From positions 83,786,012 to 83,850,011 of the forward strand of contig NC_087062.1 in the NCBI RefSeq assembly GCF_963678635.1: a DNA stretch of 64,000 nucleotides. The letters are read 5' to 3'. A model generated the notes under the pieces. That model ran no database searches and had not been told where the DNA came from. It saw nothing but the letters and a program-made list of their open reading frames with translations. The position numbers were made by a program, and so were the translations under genes. This document shows positions 21,331 through 32,742 of this stretch, one piece after another. This DNA is from Symsagittifera roscoffensis. Taxonomy: Eukaryota; Xenacoelomorpha; Acoela; Convolutidae. Position 1 is the stretch's first letter. Each line of letters begins with the position of its first letter.

Positions 21331-22391
21331 TCATTCGAAATGGTAGTATTCGGAACTCAAACAAGATGAATTTTTTTCTGGTCGTTTGGCGCTATTCTCG
21401 TATGTTTCAAACTGGGAACAATCAAACTTCACAGGCCATGAGAATCCGTATCTTTTCATCACAGGATCACATCCCTCCCTCGATTGTTCGCACAATTCGC
21501 GGCACGGAAGAATTATCTGCACAAAATGAACTATGTTAGTTAATTAGTTAATAATGAGTGTTAATCAAGAGTATTTTCAGCTATCAAATTGTAAATCAGA
21601 TAAAAACTAAAGCTCTAATATGCTTTAAAATCTACAGTTTTGAAAATACACTCCTATCATAAAACAGTCTCTGCTCTATAATTTTTTCGAGGAAAACCCC
21701 GCGCCCTCGAGGAAAAATATGCGAAGTGATAATTTTCGGATAATTATTTATCAATAAGAAAAACCTCGTCTGAATCTGGAAGACATAATGGAGTATATAA
21801 AGAGCAGAGGAAAAGGTTGAAGTGATCAGCACAACCCACATCCAGCAATGGCCCAAATTGGTTCATATCTATACCGGCCTCATCTTGCTTTTTGTTTTCC
21901 AATCGATTTGGATAACTAGTCAAGTTCAAGCAGACATGCTAGACACATAGCATCACTACACTAGAAAGTCATTTCTTACGCCCATTTCGAAAAGTAAAAC
22001 ACAAAAAAAAACAAAAAAAACTCGCCTAGGCTAAAAAATCAAAGACAACAAATAACACAAACACTAGATAAAAAATAATTTGATTAGCTAAGTAACACTC
22101 CGCGTAGCTTTTTGAGCCAGAAGATTTAATGCACTAAATTGACATCTAAAAAATATTCACTTCGACGAAAACAAAATTGAAGCAAAATAGTTTTTTTTTC
22201 ACGAGCTACGCTTTTGTCTGCTTGAAGTTAGACGCAAAACTGGTGTGATTGTTTCCGAATCCTATGCTCATTCGAATAGTGATCTCCTCGCACTTTTTGC
22301 CTTTAAATTCGGACGAAGCCGAGAGATCTCGGATTGAGACTAACAGGAAGATACCGATGGCGAAGTCATTAGATATTTTATGATCCATCAT
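21331..22391 (-). CDS. Secreted Frizzled CRD-only protein, three exons (Frizzled-5/8-like)
   Basis: Three minus-strand segments together encode one Frizzled cysteine-rich domain, the Wnt-binding fold. Exon 1 (22391 to about 22234) has a start with A at -3, a signal-peptide-like segment (FAIGIFLLVSI) and the domain opening CEEITIRM. Exon 2 (about 21915 to 21765) has YPNRLENKKQDEAGIDMNQF, then the cysteines of VGC, LFLC and PLC. Exon 3 (21516 to 21331) has LPCRELC, EGCDPVMKRYGFSWP, FDC and SSC, and ends at TGA 21333-21331. Intron 2 (21764-21517) is GT-AG with a strong TTTTGTGCAG acceptor, and joining it restores family spacing. Intron 1 is less certain; GT at 22233 and AG at 21916 match in phase. 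The model gives 164 residues. Nine CRD cysteines are kept, but the second (MC in most Frizzleds) is Ser. Closest visible relative is the Frizzled-5/8 next door. No transmembrane or netrin domain follows. It may be functional or a decaying duplicate. Confidence 0.75.
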
Positions 22392-23284
22392 GGTTCAGTA
22401 GATATTGGTTCTAGTAGATAAATAGGGGTGATCTGTTTCTTAAAGCTGATAAAGTTACGAAAATATTGGGCTAAGAAAGAGCTTTGCCTCTGATACCCAG
22501 AAACTTAGTTCAATTACGGCGACAGAGTAATAACGGCGATAAGTATTGGACGTTTCAGCGCAAGACTTATGCAATATTACCGAATTGAAACATAAACAAC
22601 TCGCGAGTTGTAATTTACCATTCAAATTCAATTTTAGCAAGCAACTCAAATTAGGTCAAGAGCTTCTTCAAAGTCAAGAGTAGTTGGCCCAAGTATGCAC
22701 TAAATGAAAACTCAAAGCATTTTTTGATTTGTATTTTTAAGCTAAACATAGTAGAAAGTTGCACTTACATTGGTGGACCATATAAACTCAGTTTCAGACA
22801 TCTCAAAGTCGACACTTGACAAATAATTATTCAAAAAATTACATCAACCTAGAGTCAATTGTCAGAATAACCTTCTATAGAAGTTTCATGGTACAAGGGC
22901 TTTATCTTTATTCCAGGTCTGAAAATGCAAGTTTATAATGTATACAGTAAGAATTTCTAACGGCGTAAAATTCTAAAAAAAAAACGGTCTAGTTTAAAAA
23001 AATATCAAACTAACCAATGAATATTTCTCAAGCGATCGTTTCAAATGGCAATCACGAATTCACGCCCTTTGAAAAATATTGCTTACAGTAAAATAGTATT
23101 TTAAGACCTGGAATAAAGTGGAAACAAAATCTAATAATTTCACGAAGAGTTACATGATCATTTGCTTTCGAACGATGTAAAAAGTTTATTTGGACTGTAA
23201 TTGATGTCCAAACTGCTTCTTAAAATAGGCTTTTTGAAAATTAAAATCCTGTGAGTCAATCCAAACTGTTTACAAATGAAAAAA
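22392..23284. other. Upstream of the CRD gene, no gene recognised
   Basis: Should contain the promoter and 5' UTR of the CRD-only gene. No motif stands out. A 64-residue minus-strand frame (22455-22649) has four cysteines but no recognisable domain. Confidence 0.35.
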
Positions 23285-24400
23285 AGGTACCAATTTTCCA
23301 GGAAGGACAAAAACGATGACCCTTCAGACTATAGACTTACTTCGTTTCAGACGAGCCTAATCATATGTAGACAAATTGAAAATAATCCGAAACACTTCGT
23401 TTGGTTTCAGACCAAAATTGAGCACTGTTGACATCATTACATTTAAAAAAAAAAGAATTCAACGTCGCTAACAAACAAAAATCTGTTTTTAAACCTCACG
23501 AAAGCTTTTGATACGAATGATCACTCTTACTTCCTAATGAAATTGAAACTAATGGGATTCAGAGGGCCTGTACTATGAATTTTGGATTCTTCCCTTAACA
23601 CTCGGTATCAGTACATCGAGGCAAACTCTTTAAAAAAACTTCAACCAATATATCTTGAAGTACCTAAAGTATCTATTCTTTGCCCACTTTTATTCTTTCT
23701 TTACTTGAACGATTTTCAAATAGTCGGGATAACACAGGGGTAATTTTGTATGCAGATGACACTGTTCTGAAGTCCACCAACACAATAGACTATATTTCTC
23801 CCACATATCGATCGGCTTTGCTAGAAGTAAATGATTGATTATGAAAGAAGAAATTGACCATGGGCCACTGTCGGACACCAAAACCGGAAGAAACTGTCAA
23901 TTTTTTAAGGGTACCCAAAATTAAATGTTTCAGGTTTTAAATATCTTGGAATTCATCTCGACAGCAAATTGAGTTTTCATCAGCATATTGATCAGGTTAA
24001 AAATAAAGGTTTTACAGTTCTGTTGAGTGTTTTTTTTTTCCAATAGCGAAAGTTTTTATCTGGACAGCGATTAATAGTTGCTTATAAAACTTATGTGCAA
24101 CCAATCATCCAATATACAGTTTTAGTTTATGCAAACACCGACAAAACCAATTGTTAGAAAGGGAATTGAAATTCAGATAACTTATAAAAAAATAACCTGA
24201 AAAATATTATATACTGAAGAAAATTTTTTGCGAACGAAAATTTAAAATTAGCCCGCAAACTTATCCGACAAGAATGCACGGTTGATCCATGGAGATAGGC
24301 CATATCTGAACCAGGGTTAAACACAAAATATAGAAGAGAAAACCAAATCAAAAGCTAGCTAAATATAATTAAACTCAGAGAGTTAATCAGACCTAAATTT
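23285..24400 (+). pseudogene. Degenerate non-LTR (jockey/CR1-like) reverse transcriptase
   Basis: Reading across several frameshifts on the plus strand gives, in order: NDDPSDYRLTSF (about 23310-23345), TKAFDTNDHS then MKLKLMGFRGP (about 23500-23570), TRYQYIEANS (about 23603-23632), VPKVSILCPLLFFLYLNDF (about 23661-23718), LYADDTVLK (about 23745-23772), KYLGIHLDSKLSFHQHI (about 23940-23990) and LIVAYKTYVQPIIQY (about 24070-24115). These are the RT blocks of jockey/CR1-type LINEs, including motif A, motif B and the catalytic YADD. Multiple stops and shifts make it a dead copy, far older than the element at 8.8-10.5 kb and of a different clade. No endonuclease or 3' end was located. Confidence 0.85.
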
Positions 24401-26409
24401 CGAAAAAGGTTTAATATTGTTATAAATCTTTTTCCGCCTGAACCAGTTTTTTAAAATGGATTCAACTGAATAGTTTTAATCCATATTTTTTGAATATTTA
24501 CATATCAGGAAATACCATTTTATTGGGCATGCTTTGAGAACGGTCTATTGGATCTTAGAAGACAGCTGAAAACGGGCCATGCTGGCTTAAAGGTTCTCTT
24601 TATACAATTACGATTTGTATTAGTAAAATACTATAAAAACTCAGTAATTAAATATCGTTTGGATACAATTTTTTTTATGATAATTCTATAAAAAACAGAC
24701 AGTCATCTTTAAAAAATGAAAATGAAATGAAAACCTTTTCCGCAGTATGAAAAAATTAAAAACTTAACAAAACAACCACACTCCATATTTTAAAGGAAAC
24801 CCCATAAAACAAAAATAGCCCTAAAAAACTTCGCGTATCATGCAGCTATCTTGAATGATTGAAACATTCAACGAACTCAAATTTGAAATGCTTGAAATAT
24901 TTTGATTCAAATTAGCTCAAACATTATTTTCTTTGCTGGACTAAAGAATTTCATTCAAAGCAACGCCTTTTTATTCAACTTGGGAACCTGCATAGAATTC
25001 TTGTTACATCCAGCTACATTTAAACGACACTTCAGATAACTTTTAGAAAAACTTAACGAAAAAATCGATATTTCAAAGTCCTATTTTTCAAAACTTTTTT
25101 TAGCGTACACCACTCATGAAGAGAGATGGACGAACAGTTCAGATATCTGATCAGATAGACCACAGACATTTAAAGCATGTCGGCATATGGTATAGCTGTA
25201 AATATATAATGTTAAAAAATATAGGTTTGCGCACATTCGGAATTCATCCCAAGCCTTGTGAAGAGAAAATTACAGAACATCAACGTATTATATTCTACTT
25301 AATCAATGAGTTTGAAGGCTAAAAAGAACATCTCATTAAAATAATTCACTTTGAGCCCCAAGCGCATTCCGCGTCAGCTTTCTGTTTGTCATTTAAAAAT
25401 TTAGCTAAAATTTTTTGGGAATTTTAGCTTCCTATTGAGTTTTGACTGCTAAAACTCATACGGATATCATACGCTTTTTCGAAATTAATTTCAACTATCA
25501 TTTGAGTTTTCTCTTAAACCCAAATAGCCTAGCCAATCAAGTTTAACAACGTTGTTTTATAAGCTTATGATATGATATGCATCCGTCATTTTGCATCACT
25601 AATATTTTAGCGTTATCTTCTGCTGCTAATTTTGAGCTGTTCTGCTGCTTATTAGCTGTCAGCTGTGGTGATCGATGTGCAAATCTACATCTACAAATTT
25701 ACATTTATGGGCTCAAAAGTGTACCAAATCTTGAAGCGTATTTGCTACGGGTAAACCTTCGCCAATAATGTGTAACAAAGAATGTGTTCAACAGATTATG
25801 CGCAAATCACAGACTTGAAATTTTGACGGGAGAAAACTATCTTCATGTTGAACGCTTTCAATCACTTTCAACTACTCAGGGGTCATTTCAAGGTCATGGC
25901 TCACGTCTGGGGATCAAAACGCACGCATCGCTGCTCAGAAACTTTAAGTGTGGATACGCTCAGTTCGAGTTGTTTTTTTTTTTCACATCAAAAATCTATC
26001 ATGGTTTGATTAGTGCAAACTGATTTGAATAATTTGTGAAGATTAAATTTCATTGTCAAAAGTGAGAAAAATAAAAAATGAATATATGAAATATGCAAAA
26101 TATCATCATTTAACTATGCGAAGTGCAAGGAAAATAATCATCAATTTTAATTAACTATAATTAAAATGAGTCTCTGTTGTCTCGTCACAAATCGGCAGTA
26201 TTATTCTACTTTTAAAAAATTAGGGAATTGTAACGAGAGACTTAAGACTCATCAGATTGGTCAAACAAATAAGGTTGTCATTGTCAACCATAAAGGTCAG
26301 GAGAAAGGTCACTGAAAAGTAGATATCACCAAAAAAAATTCGAGGATCCCCACAAAATAATTTTAAAAACTAGATTTTCTACCAAATAATTGCTATATAA
26401 ACTCTACTC
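24401..26409. other. No gene recognised
   Basis: AT-rich sequence with scattered short open frames (for example 25116-25322 and 25784-26023 plus) that have no recognised domain. Part of it may be tail sequence of the preceding retrotransposon. Confidence 0.35.
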
Positions 26410-26415
26410 TTTATT
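26410..26415 (-). terminator. Candidate poly(A) signal of Frizzled-5/8
   Basis: Minus-strand AATAAA about 500 nt beyond the Frizzled stop codon. I saw none closer, so a 3' UTR of about 0.5 kb is likely. Confidence 0.4.
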
Positions 26416-26916
26416 AGCATCAGATCACAAGTTAAAAATATGAGACGAATACATGGTTTAAGATAGAGTTTGATTCCTGATCAGTTCGTATTGGACACTG
26501 ACAAATTATAGATTGACACCAGATATTTGGGATCTGGAGGTTTGACATAATTTGGTACCCTGTGTGTCGAGTTAATTTCTGGTTTATGATTGATATTTCT
26601 GCTCTGGTCATTCAAAGGTCACGTGGATTTGATGCTTCCAGACGTATAAAACCCTGTTTTGTGTCGATTGAAATGAAATGAACGTAGGAACGAAAATAAA
26701 CAGTAACTATTAAGCAGCTATTTAGTAAAAGTTCAAGTCTGCTCATCTAACATCAACAGATAGATCAGCTCTTCTGGCTTTTAACAGCCTCTTTTCTTGA
26801 CCTGGTGCTGTTTCTTCTAAAGATTAAAATTGCTCGCTTCTAGTCTGCTTCCTTCAAAAATCAAGAATTTCCAGTTTTGCACCATTGAGTTTGGGTTCGA
26901 TTTCCGTTGATCCCAA

Positions 26917-28593
26917 TTAAACGTGTGTCATCGGGACTTTCGGGACGTTGTTAGAGCGCCCTCCAACTATTCTGGACCCGAAGTTGAGCCACGAGTTGAT
27001 TGTCTTGTTTGTCCAAATCCAGAAACCCGACGTGATTCCAACGACAAGCAGCATGAAGTACTTGCACACGAACACGAAGTACTCGGGTTGAGAGTATTGA
27101 CGTTTCAGACAAGGACACGTGAGACGACTTTCCCACTCAACACGGAACCGGTGCTCGTAGAAGTAACACGCAATGACGACAGCGGCGGGGACTGTGTAGA
27201 AAAATGAGAAGACTCCGATGCGCATCATCAGCTTCTCCAGTTTCTCTGTATTAGTTCCTCCTCGCTTGATAACATGTCTGATCTTGAATAGTGATACGAA
27301 TCCGGCCATGAGAAACATGGTTCCAGTGAACAGATACACCATCAAAGGGCCCAACACGTAATACCTCAGGTTTTCGATGCTCTGGTTGCCGACGTAGCAG
27401 ATTCCAGACACCGGATCTCCATCGACGCTGTTCGTGAAAATAACGACAGCAGTTTGGATAGTCGGGATGACCCAGCCGACTAGATGGAACCACCACGAGT
27501 AGTTTGCGATCGCTTCATTGCCCCATTTCAAACCAGCTGCCAGGAACCAAGTCAATGAAAGGATCACCCACCAAATTGAACTGGCCATGCTGAAGAAGTA
27601 TGTAAGAATGAACACAGTGATGCACAGAGGGGGCTTCCCACTGATGTCGTATCGGATTGTGTCATCATTACAGGCCACCGCCTCGTGACCGGCAATCAGT
27701 CGGATCATGAAGCCAATCGCCACGAACATGTAACATCCGGAAAGGAAAATTATGGGTCGTTCTGGGTACTTGAACCGCGACATGTCAATCAAAAACGTCA
27801 GCACCATCACTGACGTTGAGACAAAGCACAGGCAGGACCAGATTCCGAGCCAAATCGGCGTGAACTTCTTCTCGTTTTCGTCAAAATGAGGACTTTTGCA
27901 GGACATTGCGCAATTTTTCAAATGTCCTGTAGATACATTCATTGAGAAGTAAGGTGACGATGAAGTTAGTTTCTGGAATGGCTGATTGCAAGAGCAGCAT
28001 TCTGAGATCGCTTCCTCAACAAGCACTTCTGGTCTCTTCGGATCGTCCGAGTCGTACCCAGGAGCGGTCGTCTGGCCCTTGGGAACGGGCATCGGGTTGA
28101 CCTCTGTTTCCTTGTCCATTTGGTCGTCTTGCATGCACATTATATTCTTCTCTCTGTACTCTGGTAACTGCGACTGCTCTTTTGTGATGAGTGTTTCGCA
28201 GTTGAATCGCTCTGGCCATTCGAAGCCGTAATGCTGCATAACCGGTTCGCATCCAGCTCTTGCAACTTCACACACTTTGCGACACGCTTGAAGCGTTTTG
28301 GAGAAATTAGGCAGACATATCGGAACGTATTTTGAACAGAGAAAAAACCTCAGCTGGTCGGAACATCCGATTTCAACCAGTGGCCAAAACTGGTGAATCT
28401 CCAGTCCTGCTTCGTTTTGGGTATTGTGTTCCAACTCATTTGGAAAGATAGTGGCGTTGTATCCGATTTGCTTACACATCGGAACTGTTATTTCTTCACA
28501 CTGGTTTCCTTTTCCATTTCCGGCGGAAAAAACTTCGCCAAAAAGGTTGCAAACAACGAGGAAAATAATCAAACTTTTCTGGCTCATAGTCAT
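26917..28593 (-). CDS. fzd5/8: Frizzled-5/8 class Wnt receptor, intronless
   Basis: A complete 558-residue seven-transmembrane Wnt receptor. A signal peptide (1-23) precedes the CRD (32-153), which has all ten conserved cysteines (32, 40, 77, 86, 93, 104, 108, 115, 132, 153). CEEITVPMC and EAGLEIHQFWPLVEI are typical of the Frizzled-5/8 subfamily. A linker with an ECCSC hinge (198-202) follows. The seven helices lie near 237-259, 270-290, 313-341, 357-377, 402-427, 447-470 and 496-517. MSRFKYPERP follows TM1, SMASSIWWVILSLTWF is in TM3 and DGDPVSGICYVGNQS is in the second extracellular loop. The Dishevelled-binding KTxxxW motif is KTINSW (520-525). The 33-residue tail ends in THV, a class I PDZ ligand like the SHV/SQV ends of vertebrate FZD5/8. 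Met1 and Met3 are both possible starts; Met1 has A at -3. A single coding exon is also usual for vertebrate FZD5/8. A CRD-only relative lies about 4.5 kb downstream on the same strand. Confidence 0.97.
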   Translation of the reverse strand: MTMSQKSLIIFLVVCNLFGEVFSAGNGKGNQCEEITVPMCKQIGYNATIFPNELEHNTQNEAGLEIHQFWPLVEIGCSDQLRFFLCSKYVPICLPNFSKTLQACRKVCEVARAGCEPVMQHYGFEWPERFNCETLITKEQSQLPEYREKNIMCMQDDQMDKETEVNPMPVPKGQTTAPGYDSDDPKRPEVLVEEAISECCSCNQPFQKLTSSSPYFSMNVSTGHLKNCAMSCKSPHFDENEKKFTPIWLGIWSCLCFVSTSVMVLTFLIDMSRFKYPERPIIFLSGCYMFVAIGFMIRLIAGHEAVACNDDTIRYDISGKPPLCITVFILTYFFSMASSIWWVILSLTWFLAAGLKWGNEAIANYSWWFHLVGWVIPTIQTAVVIFTNSVDGDPVSGICYVGNQSIENLRYYVLGPLMVYLFTGTMFLMAGFVSLFKIRHVIKRGGTNTEKLEKLMMRIGVFSFFYTVPAAVVIACYFYEHRFRVEWESRLTCPCLKRQYSQPEYFVFVCKYFMLLVVGITSGFWIWTNKTINSWLNFGSRIVGGRSNNVPKVPMTHV

Positions 28594-31500
28594 TTTTGAT
28601 TTCCAACAATTGCAAAAACCTTGTTTAAAATTCTGAGTGAATAATCGAAATTAATCAGGCTACTGTCGGGAAAGGATGTAGAATTGATAATAGAATAATG
28701 CTTATTACTTGATGCAGTTTTAAAACGGCAATTTTTGATAAAAGCCCCAATTTGCGGTAACAGTTAAGTAAAGGCACGGCAACGTTTTTGCTTTCAGCTA
28801 GGGAGAAGAGATGTGGATATTTCGACTATATTTTTTTCTCGCAATTAGCGACAAAAGCGAGCGAGGAAAGAGGAAAGAATATTTGAGTCCTTCAGCTAAT
28901 GGATTTGTGAGGATGCTAGCCTGTTTTAAAGTAGCTTTGAATATCCACAAACTCAAACTGAGCAGAGCAAAATACAAAAGAGAACAATATCAATTATTTT
29001 CGTTGCCTCAAAATGCCTAAAATTAAACAAAGCGCAATTTTTCTACCGTTTAAAAAAAGCAGGAAAATTGAACAAAGATGTTAAATTAACAATTTAGGAG
29101 GTAACTCGAATCAAAGTAAAAATGACTTTCTTTTTAGGGGCTAGTAAATAAAATGAAATGCTATATTTTTCCAAATGATGATTTGTGAATTTGTCGATAA
29201 TGAATTTCCGGTTGTCAGTGAACTTGCGATTGCGATTTAGTCGATATTTGGTTTCAGTGTTAATTTTCCCTAGCGGTAAAGAAGTTGTAATCATAAGTTC
29301 GAAAGATAACAAAATGTGTGATAGGATTTGTGGTTAAGCTGACAAAAATGTTTTCAAAATTGACGAAAGTTCTTGGAAATCAAATATAGATAGTCTTGTA
29401 TAGATGGTCAGGTAATGCCGTCAGATTTTGTTTATTGAAAGTTCGATACTGTTTATGGTAATTTTTGAAGATTGTTGACTAATTACTTGGATGATCTCTT
29501 TGGTTTTTTGCAATGAAGAAAACTGAAGAGTAAATTTGAGACCCGATTGACGGGGGATATATTTTGGTGAAATGCAGTGGGGGTGGTGGGGGAATTTAGA
29601 ATTATTGAGGAAGAGAGCTGTCAGTTGTGGTGATTTAAGAGCGGCAACTGAGAGATAGAGCTACGGAAGCAGAGCACAGGCAAGGCACTACTATATGGCG
29701 GCGGAGCAAAAATTGAAATGAAATAACAATCGCCGCCTACTGCATGGATAAAACAGGCAAATATTACAAATGTTCTATAGATATTCTCCAATAATTCCAC
29801 GGGAGGGAAACTAAAATGCGACCGCCACGCAACAGAACAGAACAGCAGTTTAAAATGCAATACTACTAAGTGCACTTTCGGTCCAACCTCCTTGGTCGAC
29901 GGAGCCAATCACAGGCCGAGAAAAGACTGTGTGAAAAGAAGCTCGATCGCTATAGGACAATCCCCAAAGGATAAAAAGTGAGGAATAGAACTGAGTTGGA
30001 GCTGAGCTAAGCAAGCAACAGCACAGAAAGGAATGACGACGGAAGAGAGGAGCAAAATTCCCCCAACGGGTTGAGCGGGAGGGACAAAATAATGAGCAAA
30101 AATTCGACTACACTAGATGAGATGTGTGGTCGAGAGGTTTGAAAAACTACAACGAAATGAACGCACAACTAATTTTTACAGGCAACGAACACAGTAGACA
30201 AAAAAAGGATATTTTTTTGCTCGGTATAGCACTGTGCTAAGCTGTGCTGTATTACAAAGACTAGGCAGGGCAGATACGGGATAAAGGAAAAGGTAAAAAG
30301 AAAGAAAGATGGAAAGGGAACTAGGAATAGTATTGATGAAGACGGTTGGTTGATAGCTGAAGGCAGCAGCAGGAATCTCGCTAGCGAATTCGGCGATCCT
30401 CACACAACTAATGTTTTAAGATGACATCACAGTATAAACTAGGAGCTGCCGAGATGGATTTAAAAAGAAGCGACGCTGCTGCAGATGAAGAAGTAAACCA
30501 GTAATCAGTTAACTTGGGCGTGAATTTTGAAACTTGAAAGCCAGCCTTCAAAATTCGATTTGAAACGGAATGGAATAATGGCGTGCAATTTTTAGACAAT
30601 ATGTTGCTCTTTTTGTTTTCAGTCCGTATTTTACCACCGTTAGTATATCGCCAAAGCGAACTGAGACAAAAGTAACGTTTAAAGATGAGATGCAAAATTT
30701 GGTATCAATTAGGAAAAGATGCGAACAGGAGGAGCAACCAACTATTTTAAGTTTTATCTCGTGCGTATGTTTTCCTCAAGCTCTCGCTTAATCTCAATTT
30801 TCACTCAAAATCTTGAAAAATAATTTTCCAATCTATGAAGTAATAATGGGCCAAGTAGTTACAGAAAGGAAAACAAACGTCTTTAGACTAAAAATTGTGC
30901 AACAAACAGGCGAAACATTCGCTAATGAATTGATATAATATTTAGGCACTTCTCGTGTCTAGATTACGATATAAAATGAAGCGTAGAAGCTGGTAGTTCT
31001 AGCACTCGGCAAACAATAATCTATTTACCAAATTTACCAGCAGGTACTGTCAATTTTCAGCACTCGATTATGTTAATATTTTAATTGACGTGAATCTTCA
31101 CCAATTATAATGACGCCAGGATCGGCACAAATTTTGATAAATAAGTTGACAAAATTACAAAACTGCCGAATTGAATATTTCGAAATGTCACAAATTTTTT
31201 TAATGAACCAAACAAACCAAAGCAAAGCGTAGATTAATAGTTTAACTTTTCGCCTATTAATTCTCCGCCCATTAATAATTTTACGTTCGCTTCAGCTAAC
31301 AATTCGAATATAAAATCTTAAATGAAATGTGTGCGTCTTTTTGTGAGATGATTTGACTTTTGTTTGTGTTAGTCTTCTAACATCGAAGCGCCAGTGGTGA
31401 TATTTTGTTGACGACGTTGACGAATTTACAACCGACTTAATATTTTCAAATCTTAGTCTGACACAAGTGGTCTATATTGTTAAAGCCAGTCCGGTTGTAC

Positions 31501-32248
31501 ACTTATTGATATTTGAGCTACACAACAGATAGATGTCTTGTAGATGCCAATTGTTAATTAGCGATGAATGATTTACAGCGGTGTGGTACTCATCGATTAT
31601 CCAAAAAATTACCTGGCCAAATTGAGCATAACTCGCAGCAACACCATCGCATCAAATCAATTCGAATCACGTCAAATTACCACTTCGCTTGTAGCATAAA
31701 CGCAACAGAACACCGCAGCGCCGATACGTCAATCACATACATCACTTCACCAACTATGGCCAAATTACAGCTGAAACTCATAAATAGTCAGTATGTCCAA
31801 CTTTAACCATTACTGCAAACGAAACAAAACCAAACGAGTTTTGCTTCTACCGGTCGTTTCAGCCAATCAGAGAGGACTTTTGAATTGGCAGGTTGGAGAT
31901 GGTTTCGACTGTGGGTCTCCAGCGGCGATGATTGATACAGTCCCCAATTTAAGAACCAATCACTTAAGTCAGTCACTGTCTAGTTCCATACTCAGCACAG
32001 GTGGACGGCCGAACGAATTGTCGACGTGCGCTCATACAATCACTTTTTTCAAATCAAGAAAAGATTAATCGGAGAAAAACAGAATAATGCTCTGAACTTA
32101 GCAAAAAAATTACGTTGGAGCTCTTCGACAAAATACGCTTCCTTTGGAATTTCCGATGATATACAGATACTTCAGATTCTAATTTTACAACCCCCCTCGT
32201 TGATCACTGCTATAAAATTGACCGAAAAAGAAATTAAAAAAGTTCAAT
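28594..32248. other. Frizzled upstream region, no gene recognised
   Basis: No second gene can be supported over 3.6 kb. 29500-30420 is noticeably less AT-rich than the surroundings and is purine-rich on the plus strand (for example 30000-30140 and 30290-30330). Overlapping frames are open there on the minus strand (29621-29908, 30176-30403) without recognisable domains. This could be promoter, 5' UTR or enhancer DNA of the Frizzled gene; the sequence does not decide. Confidence 0.35.
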
Positions 32249-32366
32249 GAAAATTTTTTCAGCTTGAAGTTACAAGCTGTCTTAAAGATTAAAGCAATGA
32301 AGATTCATAATCTTCATTGCTTTAATCTTAAAGACAGCTTGTAACTTCGAGCTGCAAAAATTTCCA
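32249..32366. repeat. Near-perfect ~117-bp foldback
   Basis: 32260-32305 is the inverse of 32309-32354 (46 bp, two mismatches) around a 3-nt centre (cat). Pairing continues outward with two further mismatches to about 32249/32366. The centre reads AATGAAGATT-cat-AATCTTCATT. No TIR element type, target duplication or coding frame is evident. Confidence 0.95.
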
Positions 32367-32656
32367 AAAGTAAAACTTGAATAATTACTGAAAATGTGAT
32401 TGTTTTTGTTTCTGCCACATGGAACTAAGTTGCAACTGTAAAGCATTCGCAGCGTGATTCCCTCGTTAGTCAATCTGTGTCTACTTCTGGCTCTCCGGAC
32501 TCCAACTGGGATCCCATTTAGGACATGGATCCCGCAAAGTGCTCCTGTGCCACACAAGAACAAATCTCACAACATTCTAACTTGCTATACCATTGACCAC
32601 CCAATAAGTTAGCAGAAAATCAAGTCAAACCCGCCAAACCGTAGATTCAACATTAA

Positions 32657-32742
32657 TGTCCCATACTGAACTTTGACATTCAACTTATTCAGTGAAAACA
32701 TTGAACTTTAATAAGTTGAAGGTCAAAGTTCAGCATGGTACA
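32657..32742. ncRNA. Hairpin with miRNA-precursor geometry (candidate)
   Basis: Arms 32657-32689 and 32710-32742 are 33 nt each and pair with three mismatches. The loop is 20 nt. The total of 86 nt fits the size and shape of an animal pre-miRNA. The arms contain CTGAACTTTGAC-[A/C]TTCAACTTATT. I do not recognise a known miRNA seed family, and either strand could be transcribed. A short MITE-like palindrome is the alternative. Confidence 0.45.

Noticed and set aside
26923-28636. Several plus-strand and off-frame open frames over the Frizzled gene
   Set aside because: Shadows of the 558-codon Frizzled frame, with no domains of their own.
32249-32366. Large foldback as a pre-miRNA
   Set aside because: A 3-nt loop and a ~57-bp near-perfect stem are unlike animal pre-miRNAs. 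Better described as a foldback; the hairpin at 32657 fits miRNA geometry.
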